Origin: Halichondria panicea
Lineage: Eukaryota > Porifera > Demospongiae > Suberitida > Halichondriidae
DNA length: 64,000 nt
Assembly: GCF_963675165.1 (NCBI RefSeq)
Contig: NC_087379.1
Location: 3,104,201-3,168,200 of the forward strand
Reading direction: 5' to 3'
Both the position numbers and the translations under genes were made by a program. The first letter of the stretch is position 1. Every line of letters begins with the position of its first letter. The notes beneath the pieces are model-generated. The model worked only from the letters and a program-made list of their open reading frames with translations. It ran no database searches and was not told the origin of the DNA. Below are positions 48,439-58,166 of this stretch, piece by piece.

Positions 48439-48776
48439 CAGTAACCTTATGCAGTGCTACAGTGCATCATTTGAACGGGTGTGTAGTCAGTAATCTTATG
48501 CAGTGTTATAGTGCATCATTTGAACGGGTGTGTAGTCAGTAATCTTATGCAGTGCTACAGTGCATCATTTAAACGGGTGTGTAGTCAGTAATCTTATGCA
48601 GTGCTACAGTGCATCATTTGAACAGTGTGTAGCCAGTAATCTTATGCAGTGCTACAGTGCATCATTTGAACGGGTGTGTAGTCAGTAATCTTATGCAGTG
48701 CTACAGTGCATCATTTAAACGGGTGTGTAGCCAGTAATCTTATGCAGTGCTATAGTGCATCATTTGAACGGGTGGG
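48439..48776. repeat. 49-bp minisatellite, 7 copies
   Basis: The unit begins CAGTAATCTTATGCAGTGCT and ends AACGGGTGTGTAGT. Variants include a 1-base deletion in the fourth copy, A for G after CATTT, and AGC for AGT. Confidence 0.95.
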
Positions 48777-50917
48777 CATACTTTCAGTTACAATAGCTCT
48801 GAGTGATAGAATGACAAACATAAGCTGGCTGTGAATTCCACGAAACATCAATCAAGCAGGAACAATAATAATAGGAAGATACAACACACACGCTTTTGCT
48901 TGTCACCTTGCTATTGTACAAGGGCGTACAAGAATGAAAGAGGTGACCCTCTAAGTCTTCAATTGGTTTACATCACAATTCAAACATCCTGACTACATAC
49001 TTTCCCACCCATAATTAATCACTTACGAATCTCGTGTTAATACACGTATGGAAAAGTTTACTACACTCCAGCTCAGACGAGTTACAGTTAATTTAACTCT
49101 TGCCCATATAGACTCCGCGTACGTGCTACTAGTTATAAAGGGGGGGGTAATATCTTACCTCAAATGGATCAAACTATGCAAGCAGCAGTCTATATAATCA
49201 CACTGTAATTGGACCTAAGTAATTTCATCGCAGAGAACGAGACAAGTTGACCTTGGGCTTGTGAATGCTCAAGTTAATAATGCATACAGAAGCCTAACTA
49301 CTGTGTCAACACTCGGATATATATTAAGCCAGTGTATACTGACTTAATTAACAATTCTTCCCACGGAAAGTCAATTGTTTTATATGTACACACACAATCC
49401 TTCTTCCAGCGTTATTTATTGGAACTGTACCGACTGCCCATATAAACACACACACACACACACTCAGAAAATACCCTTTGTGCTCGACAGGTGGTCTGGT
49501 TCTGCAGTAAACACTGTTAGTTTAGCAAACACACACATACCAAATAAACACACTTGCCTACAAACGTTCCACACACATTCACTACTAGATGCACAGCACA
49601 ATAACTACACTGAATGAATGCACACCGCCATATTTAACAGCAGTACAAATTCACACACCATAACCAGTGTAAGGGGAAGAGGTCTAACTATTCCCACTGC
49701 ATGGGAACTACAAGCTGAGCAAACCGCTTAACATCCACTCACATAGGAGCTACAAGCATTTGTGGCTAATTAGTTTAGGGTCCTATGGCAATGGGTATAC
49801 ATTTCCAACTACTCTGTTTTATACTAAAGAATACATTCTCATCATATAACATATAGGTGTATGTGACACACCATGCACCCCTTCTACTGTAGTTGGTGCA
49901 GCAGAGCTTCAACTGCTCACTGCTATATATTTACCAGGGAAACATTGACAGTTACAATAGTCTCTGCAAGACCAACATCCTCACTGAAAGCTACCCATTC
50001 CTGGAAGACATGGATAATGCCAACTGTCACCTAAACCTAACCATAAACACAAGAAGTGTACGTGGAATTAAGTCTTTATAAGTGTGCTTTAGATATGCAT
50101 GCCTGCATAAATGGTATGAAAAGCAGGGACCAATGTACATTAAGTAAACCAAACAAACTAGCTATTTATACAGTCCTAAAGCGAAGTACACACAATTCCA
50201 GGCCTAGCCTGTAGGTACTAGATGTACACAGGGTCTGCTAAGGAGATGTGCATGCATATACAAGTACAAGTACAGTCACTATGAGCCGTACATAAGAATC
50301 GTGAGTATAAGATATCAATTTGCTTCAATGTACAGGATACTGAAGACCCTTTAGTGCACATGAAGCACAGTGTGAATGCTGGACTGAATCCCTCACTGAA
50401 AGGAATTTAAAAATTGGCCCATGAACAGAACATCCCAAATTATATAATCAGAAGAAGTACGATTTGATAGAGCACCCACTAACGATGGATTGCAAAACAA
50501 CACTCAAGCTGTATATGCAAAAACGACTTACATTCAACAAACAGCAAATGCTCTCAATTAAAACCGATGCAAGACTAACACACTACTCGCATGTCCATTA
50601 GCAAGCACAAACATTAAACACAGGCCATTGCACAAGGTCAATGTGCCTTTGAGTACAAAATTCCGAAGTAAGTACTAGATCACTCACTGAGCCACAGGCA
50701 ATGTTTTGAAAGTGTAAGTGATGATTATCACTTTAGGGACAATACGTCATGCAATTATAGTTGAAACACTGAATCTACATGTAGGTGGGGCTATATATGT
50801 GAACAAACCGATTAGAACGCCCTAAGTCTGTTCTCACAGTGGCCAAACTGTCACTGTTAAGAATATCTACGTCCACCATTAAGTATAAAACTGCTTGCAC
50901 ATAGAAGATTATATACT
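48777..50917. other. Intergenic, no supported gene
   Basis: AT-rich with short CA tracts near 49449 and many short ORFs without family signal. No splice-consistent exons found. Confidence 0.5.
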
Positions 50918-51130
50918 CCCAAATAACGCTGCAAGTATGAGAGGGAAACGGAGCGACACTGAAGCTACATCTGCACTCAGTATCAATGGAAACCTTTCCT
51001 GACACACTACTAGCAAAAGACCAATAATCCCAAATAACGCTGCAAGTATGAGAGGGAAACAAGAGCGACACTGAAGCTGCATCTGCACTCAGTATCAATG
51101 GAAACCTTTCCTGACACACTACTAGCAAAA
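50918..51130. repeat. 111-base-period direct duplication
   Basis: CCCAAATAACGCTGCAAGTA starts copies at 50918 and 51029; both run through TCAGTATCAATGGAAACC to ACTAGCAAAA with very few differences. Confidence 0.9.
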
Positions 51131-51917
51131 ACACAGAACACCCACCAGGCACCTTTAAATGTTTGAGGTAACTTACATGTACCACAACCCATACAATGTC
51201 TTTGAGGTCACACCAAAACACTAATTCCATTCAACCCCAGCGCCATTAATTATTAACCACAATTTGAAGACATTCTTTTTGTCTGTTCTTATAGCACAAA
51301 TGTACACTAGCTAGTGCACTAAGTATCTATGAAGTCAGAAGAAACCTCTCAAATACGGCGTATAAGTCACCAATTTTGTGCTCGTAAATTGTGTTCAAAC
51401 TTGTGGTAAGAGGCTCTATACTAGCAGTAGCCCTTGATGTGCTCCTGTTGGTAGCTAGACCCAGAGGGTACAAATTCATGGCTTTGGCTCACCAAAAACA
51501 GCTGTTAGAAGCTGACCAAGACCTTTACCTGCTGCTTACACTGTTTGGATTCAACCAAGCAAGAATGGAATGCGTGCCCATCGTTTAGAGAAACAGAAAA
51601 TCTCTCTCGACTGTCAAAAGCACAAACTAATTACAAATGTGCCATTTTGTTGACTCAACCGCTAGCTTGTAGCAAAGTCCCTACTGTTTGCATAAAACAT
51701 GAGGCTTAAGGGTACATGTATACACACAGAGAGGAAAATAGTTCCTTCTGACAAAGTTTCCCACAAACAGAAAAAGGGGGCGTGTATTCTGATAACAATA
51801 GTGGTTGCAAAACGATCTCCCTCCTTCCACATCCGCTGTTAAGCAGCCAACTTAAGTGCAGTAACTTCCACTGTGTTTCCTACAATACCCCCGCCCGCCC
51901 CCATTGGTGCCAATTCA
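51131..51917. other. Intergenic, no supported gene
   Basis: A 65-aa frame at 51391-51588 (+) has no start context or domain. Nothing else is supported. Confidence 0.5.
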
Positions 51918-52507
51918 CAGTATAACCCCAACCAAGTGTATACACGCACACACTGAACGGTAGATAGTGCCTACTCACAGTATAACCCCAACCAAGTGTA
52001 TACACGCACACACTGAACGGTAGATAGTGCCTACTCACAGTATAACCCCAACCAAGTGTATACACGCACACACTGAACGGTAGATAGTGCCTACTCACAG
52101 TATAACCCCAACCAAGTGTATACACGCACACACTGAACGGTAGATAGTGCCTACTCACACAGTATAACCCCAACCAAGTGTATACACGCACACACTGAAC
52201 GGTAGATAGTGCCTACTCACAGTATAACCCCAACCAAGTGTATACACGCACACACTAAACGGTAGATAGTGCCTACTCACACAGTATAACCCCAACCAAG
52301 TGTATACACGCACACACTGAACGGTAGATAGTGCCTACTCACAGTATAACCCCAACCAAGTGTATACACGCACACACTGAACGGTAGATAGTGCCTACTC
52401 ACAGTATAACCCCAACCAAGTGTATACACGCACACACTGAACGGTAGATAGTGCCTACTCACACAGTATAACCCCAACCAAGTGTATACACGTACACACT
52501 GACCGGT
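51918..52507. repeat. 60-bp minisatellite, 10 copies
   Basis: The unit begins CAGTATAACCCCAACCAAGT and ends GCCTACTCA. Some units are 62 bases because of an extra CA. Because 60 is divisible by 3, it keeps a long but meaningless repetitive frame. Confidence 0.97.
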
Positions 52508-54708
52508 AAATACCCACGCTGGCTAATAGCAGCAGGTCACAACAGACAGTAGCTAATATCCTAATGTTGAGACAACAACTAGTTAACCATTCGAAGAGAA
52601 TATGTAAAATACATAACATTGATCCAGTTGTCAAACGTGTGGTTGTGGTTTATCATTAGAGGCTACAGACCAATTGCCATTTATAGTCCATTTAGAATTC
52701 ACAACATTTAGAAGTCAGAATTTGCTGCAACCATTCCAAGTTAAAAGCAGGTTACACTAGTTACACCAACATTGCACAAGCTTTGGTTTTTGGCTGCTAG
52801 CTAACTGGTTTAGGGATAAGTGTTTTGACTTGGGCTGGTTGGTAAATCAATTAATTCTTTAATACTGTCAAGGTGTTAATTAAATCAAGTGCAAGACAAG
52901 TGGTCTGAAAGTAGTTGATCTATCTACTCACACACACACACACAGTACACCCTGAAACAAAATCTTGTACCAGGTGACTCAGAAACAATATCCTCCCAAA
53001 CAAGGCTGATTGACTAAATTGCTCATCACATCTCAAACAAGGACCTGGGTGTCCATAATACCAGGAGTATTAAGATTCATGTACTCCAGATAATACTAAA
53101 AGGGTCACAACTAATTATAGCTGGGATAGTAATAAACTATAACCCATAATTACAATAATAATTATATTAACCTGCATGCAAACTTGCAACTAATGTGCAA
53201 CTAATGTGCACTGTTCACACAGTCCCTCCGACAGCTATTATATACTATAGCATTCAGAGGAATTAAACATACAGGGATTCAACAACTGTTGTGTGTGCCA
53301 TGACTGCTGACATCATTAAGAAAAAGTTAAGTAGCAGAAAAAACCTTTTATAGTCGTTTGCCAAATGTGTACAAGGTGCAAAGACACAACTAAGCAAGGG
53401 AGTGAGCTGGTACCATCTGTCTAAAACAAATCCATGCATCTAGATACGTTAAATGCAGACAGAGGAACCACCGTACACATAATATACCATAGTGCTAGAA
53501 ATATAATTATGTGAGCATAAGAATTATGCATTAATTTGAAGGCTCCAAAAACGTTTATTGCGATCCAACTAATTTATTTCCCGATTAAAGATTAAACCCC
53601 ACGATTTAATGGAGATTGTACAGGCCTCAAATTAATCATCAGTTGTGCAATGAATACAAAAGCCCGAGCATTAATTAATAGTAGGCACAAATTTATGCGA
53701 TAGCTATTGCAAGGACAATGTTGAACAAGCTATGACAAGCTTTTTCCATGCCAACCAGAGGACTTAACACAGTCGATAGACTTACTCCAAATCACGAAAC
53801 AATGGCAACTGTATTCTGAAATATCATAAGTAAGTACACCAAAGTACAATCGAGATAGGTGGTTTAACTTTAAAGTGATATGGCTTGGAAAACTGACAAT
53901 TTAGTAAGCCTGGGTCTACATGTTTATATTTCCCACCTAGATCTACTACACTTTTGCCATGTAGTCTAGTGGGGTTTAACTGTCATAAATTGGCATAGGG
54001 TTTTGTTCTGGATCCCTGGCCCTGTGTACACCATGGACCAATCTAGACATGTTTTTTAAACAGCTAGCTAGCTAGCTACACGTTTTAGGTAGCTATAAAT
54101 ACTCACTATCTTACCTCAAAAGCTCTTTTTCTTCAGCTTACAGCAGCAGATCTGCACCTGCTTGAGATTCTCCGGAGACTAGACTGTACTATCGCTTGAA
54201 CATAAAAACATAAAACCAGATCCGCTAGATCTAATTATTTACTTGGTGAGGTGTGGTGGATGTGTGGGAGATGCCATGTAGACTACACAACAGGGTTTCC
54301 CCCTAACAAAAGTGAACAATGGTGGGTGTGTTGCCACTTACAAAAGTTTCTTTGCAAAGGATTTCCTGCTAATTAATTGTAAAGAGGCTGCACACTGCAC
54401 TGTTGAACAGATCGCAAGAGGTGAGTGCTTAAGTAAGGACACCATAAGATAGCATTAAGTAAGTCTTACTCTAGTTGCATGACTTGAACAATGCATATAT
54501 CTAGATCCAATATCTACAGGTGCAGCTAGAGTAATCTACAGGTAGATCTAGTATCAAAGTTAATCCACAACATTAAGGCAACAGACAGTTTGTACAAGTA
54601 CATGAACAGCTTGTAGAGTACGTATACAGTATTATTAATGTTGTCAGATCAAATAGATTTGTCACCTGACGTTTTGCAACCTTGTAGATCTAGGTGCAGT
54701 AACTCAGT
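52508..54708. other. Intergenic; 3' part is the promoter/5' region of the scaffold gene
   Basis: AT-rich, no supported gene. The ATG at 54709 is preceded in frame by TAA at 54700-54702, so the leader is 5' of that. A CAG at about 54697-54699 could be an acceptor for a leader intron. Confidence 0.45.
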
Positions 54709-56790
54709 ATGGCAAGCAAAGCACTTCGATTGAAGCCGCCACCAATTCCCACAAAATCAAAATTGGTTCAAGCTTTCTCCCAACAACAAGAGCCATGTGA
54801 TTCAGAACTGTACGATGATATTGTGAGCATAAAAAAATACTCCACTGACGCTAATCAAAACCTTACAACTGAGAATACGGACAAAAACGTCTCTATGTTG
54901 AACTTTTCTGAAGCAGTGTCAATTCAAAAGTTGGAAATGAAACCAAAACCGCAACCAAAGCCCAGAAACAGTGGAGATAAAGTTACCATTACTCGTCTAA
55001 AGCCTCTGCCAAAGCCCAGAACCCTTCATGCTGCTTGTAAAGTTACCGTTGCTCACAAGAAAAAGCCTAAACCTCTGCCCAAGCCGCAGGTTGCTGCTCA
55101 AGAAAGTGAAAATGTTGAACATTGTTTTAATACGAAAAAGCCACCTATACCAACGCCTACACTTGCTACTACTCAAGATGATGACATTTATGATGATGTG
55201 GTTGTGTACAGAACAAAATCAAAGCACTCGTGTGAGCCACCTGTTGCACCTGAACAACTTCTCCATGAAGATGAGTCATTACCCGAACAAAATCCGTTGT
55301 CATTCGGTGCTGTCAGTGAACAAGCAGAATATCTATATACAGATGCGTCATCACTGTCGTATCCTCGAGTATGTACTATCTCTCGTGAGCATAAACTAGA
55401 ACCCGGCTACGAGCAGGGGCAACACTATCAGACTGAGGATGGACCGAACATTAGTGAAGTACAATCTCCCCAAGGCTATACATATAGTCAGCCACACCAA
55501 GATTGTAGGTTGTCTGTTGACAGACCTCGTGATAACGTGCAACCCACCGTAACGTCAACAGAAAACATATCAACACCAACATCGTATATTTATCCAAGCC
55601 TCAGTCCACAAGCATTAAGACGTTCACAACAACAGCAACACTTACAGTATGAGTATGATTATGCATGTGCTGATATCGGTCTATCAATGGACTCTGTGAC
55701 GTCCGCCTCTGACATTGAGCAAATATCCTCTTCCGAGGGTGTTTTCGCTAGAAGAAATTATGACTATGCATATCAACTACAGTCCAGTCCTAGTTCCAGG
55801 CAAGTGTCTGATTCTGAAAAAGGTAACCCTGACCATAAGTATTACTACATCAGAAATCCTTCAGAGGGCTTTGATATTGACTCGTTTAATTCGAACAGCC
55901 GGCACTCATATGACACAATCTGTGATGTCAGAAGGATAGAATTGCCTGAACCAGAAGACCCACCAATCCATTTAGCGATTGGAAACACTGAGGCAGAGGC
56001 AACAGCCTCACGACCACGACACTATCAAAGTGTCAAAACAGAAGGTCAGCAAGAGATGAGCCCTTTCTCAAGAGCTACTTCTTCAGTGAATTCTGACGTT
56101 TCAGTTAGGATGAAGTTTGATCCACTACCTGATGTACCACATTTACAGCTTTCAAATAGTGAAGAAAGTGAAGCAAGATTGATCCTCTATGAAGATATCG
56201 ACCCTCAGCCTTATGAACAGCCACATTTTAAATTATTGCCCAATAAAATTCGACATCAACTAGTCAGAGGACCCAATAAGAAGAAACTCCATTTGAATCA
56301 TAGGAAGTCGACTAGACGTCCTTCAATACTAGATGTAGGAGCTGATCAAGCTCAATTTAGCACACAAACTCCAAAAGATAGTTGTCAGAGCGATGATGAT
56401 TATGATACTATCCCAAATGAAGAAGTATATGACATGCTTCTAGAAGATAGTGGCATACATCACAGTTTAAGTGTCCCTATTTCCACTGTCAGAAGGCACA
56501 GTGTGTCAAGCCCAGAGTCACGTGAAGAGCTTCTTCAAAGTCTCAGTAGTAATGTAGTGGAAAAAAGGTTTCTGGAAACGAATAGACTTGGGGATTTGGT
56601 ATACAGCAACTTGAATAACGCTGGAATTATTGATGTTGATGTTTCCTCCAGAACAAAAATTGTTAAAGAACTCGAGGAGCTAATGCAGGGTGCTCAATTG
56701 TCCCCGCCTATCATTCGTCCTCGATCACGACTTGTTTCAAAAATGGATCAGAGACTACTGCATAGATTTAGACGGACAGGAAGTATGTAG
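54709..56790 (+). CDS. Tyrosine- and proline-rich putative signalling scaffold, single exon
   Basis: 693 aa in one exon with an in-frame stop just before the ATG. No folded domain is recognisable. The N-terminal 150 aa carry repeated Pro/Lys motifs (KPPPIPTKSK, KPKPQPKPR, KPLPKPRT, KPLPKPQ, KPPIPTPT) that fit SH3-binding ligands. Tyrosines sit in acidic, SH2-type contexts throughout: ELYDDIV, DIYDDVVVY, EYLYTDA, YEYDYACAD, NYDYAYQL, SYDTICDV, LILYEDIDPQPYEQP, DYDTIPNEEVYDML and LVYSNL. A basic patch (GPNKKKLHLNHRKSTRR) lies near 525. The C-terminus has a helical stretch (TKIVKELEELMQGAQ) and a basic tail. There is no signal peptide or membrane span, so it should be cytoplasmic. A docking adaptor for tyrosine kinases is inferred from composition, not homology. 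Confidence 0.8.
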   Translation: MASKALRLKPPPIPTKSKLVQAFSQQQEPCDSELYDDIVSIKKYSTDANQNLTTENTDKNVSMLNFSEAVSIQKLEMKPKPQPKPRNSGDKVTITRLKPLPKPRTLHAACKVTVAHKKKPKPLPKPQVAAQESENVEHCFNTKKPPIPTPTLATTQDDDIYDDVVVYRTKSKHSCEPPVAPEQLLHEDESLPEQNPLSFGAVSEQAEYLYTDASSLSYPRVCTISREHKLEPGYEQGQHYQTEDGPNISEVQSPQGYTYSQPHQDCRLSVDRPRDNVQPTVTSTENISTPTSYIYPSLSPQALRRSQQQQHLQYEYDYACADIGLSMDSVTSASDIEQISSSEGVFARRNYDYAYQLQSSPSSRQVSDSEKGNPDHKYYYIRNPSEGFDIDSFNSNSRHSYDTICDVRRIELPEPEDPPIHLAIGNTEAEATASRPRHYQSVKTEGQQEMSPFSRATSSVNSDVSVRMKFDPLPDVPHLQLSNSEESEARLILYEDIDPQPYEQPHFKLLPNKIRHQLVRGPNKKKLHLNHRKSTRRPSILDVGADQAQFSTQTPKDSCQSDDDYDTIPNEEVYDMLLEDSGIHHSLSVPISTVRRHSVSSPESREELLQSLSSNVVEKRFLETNRLGDLVYSNLNNAGIIDVDVSSRTKIVKELEELMQGAQLSPPIIRPRSRLVSKMDQRLLHRFRRTGSM

Positions 56791-56793
56791 CTG

Positions 56794-56799
56794 AATAAA
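56794..56799 (+). terminator. Poly(A) signal AATAAA of the scaffold gene
   Basis: AATAAA starts three bases after the TAG stop of the 693-aa ORF, implying a very short 3' UTR. Confidence 0.55.
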
Positions 56800-57454
56800 A
56801 ATGACAGTTTTATGTGTTGCGATTATAATAGATACACTAAATCAGTATGTACAAAAACATGTGCAATGCGGGGGGGGGGGGGAGGGGAGAGAGCTGTCAA
56901 TTGCATTGCATGGAGACAAAATGATTTATCATTATTCTCACACCACTTCTTAAACAAAGTATATATATACATGCACATGTCCATGCATTGTACAAGGTCC
57001 CTTTATTGGTACAAATGTATAATGATGTCGTGAATATTGTTTTTACCTCCAACAAATTTGGCTAAGCATTTTCATATGGTTATCACATTGTACTCTGCAT
57101 GAATATCTATGCACGAACTTGTTACTTTATACTACATGCAGGGTTTCATCTAGTGGGGGAGGGTGGGCGGAAGCTTCCATCCCAAAATGCTCATTTTACA
57201 AATTTGGCTATTGCGCTCCGAATGAATATCATGCATAAAATTATAATAGTCTCACGAAAGCCATACCCAAAAATAGGGTTACAGCATTATATAGATCTAC
57301 CTCCGGGATGAAACGTCTGGCTGAGTGCACGCACAATTGTTACTACTTCATACTACATGCAGGGTTTCATCTAGTATGGGGGATATGGCGGGCACGCTGA
57401 GGATCTTCCCTCCCTCAAGCATTTTATAAGAATTAAGCTGTACAATCATACATA
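56800..57454. other. Intergenic with a 2-copy repeat
   Basis: CATACTACATGCAGGGTTTC-type sequence occurs at about 57128-57165 and again at about 57348-57385, each followed by a G-rich stretch. A G homopolymer lies at about 56870. No gene seen. Confidence 0.5.
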
Positions 57455-57878
57455 TGTGACAGGGCCTAGGAAAACAACCCTTATGGAGCAAACTAATAAT
57501 TTTCAGTACATGCAAAACAAAAAATGTTGAGCTATTCTTGGATTTTGGTTTTATTTCACAAGAAGCAACTTCAATGTCTTCTCTACATTTTCACAAAATT
57601 TTAAATCCTGAATTGCTTTTGTATAGCCGTTACATAGCAGCCATTCAACTTCGTTAATACTGTTCTTGCATGCAGATAGAACTTTGAACCTTAGTTTCTC
57701 AAAACGGTAGGGCAACACCTCCTCCTATTCACTCGAAGATATATTGGGGTAGGAAGGTGCTAGGAAGGTGATCTTGTAATCATTATGAAGCTTTATAAGC
57801 ACTGCTTTATTTGATTAAACAATAAAATGCAATTAATAATTTGCTCCATATAAGGGTGTTTTCCTAGGCCCTGTCACA
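57455..57878. mobile_element. 424-bp MITE, TGTGACAGGGCC ends, TA-flanked
   Basis: Left end TA/TGTGACAGGGCCTAGGAAAA, then CCCTTATGGAGCAAA; right end TTTGCTCCATATAAGGG, then TTTTCCTAGGCCCTGTCACA/TA. The inverted repeats are about 45 bases with a few mismatches. It has no coding capacity and lies between the convergent scaffold and kinase genes. Confidence 0.85.
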
Positions 57879-58166
57879 TATGATTACTTTGTACATTAAA
57901 ACTGTGCATGGAAACTGTGCAGGTGCATCCACAAGTGACGTTGTATCGACATCCCCACTTATTTATGCTTTCCCCACCATGCGCAATCCTTTCGTTAACT
58001 TTGTGATCTATTATAGTCACAGTTGATAAAATAAAATTATGTATGAATTGAAACATACACACAGCAAAAATAACATTGAAAATTGATTGATTGAAAGTTC
58101 TATAAATGAACAATGAGCAATTATATGATTATAGCTAAACACTAACTAATCAATGTCACAAATACT

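Noticed and set aside
51880..52477. Open frames of 66-103 aa with a repeated 20-aa unit
   Set aside because: They are the 60-bp minisatellite read in frame; the period is divisible by three and no gene context exists.
55028..55399. 123-aa open frame within the 693-aa scaffold gene
   Set aside because: It is an alternative frame of a long real ORF.
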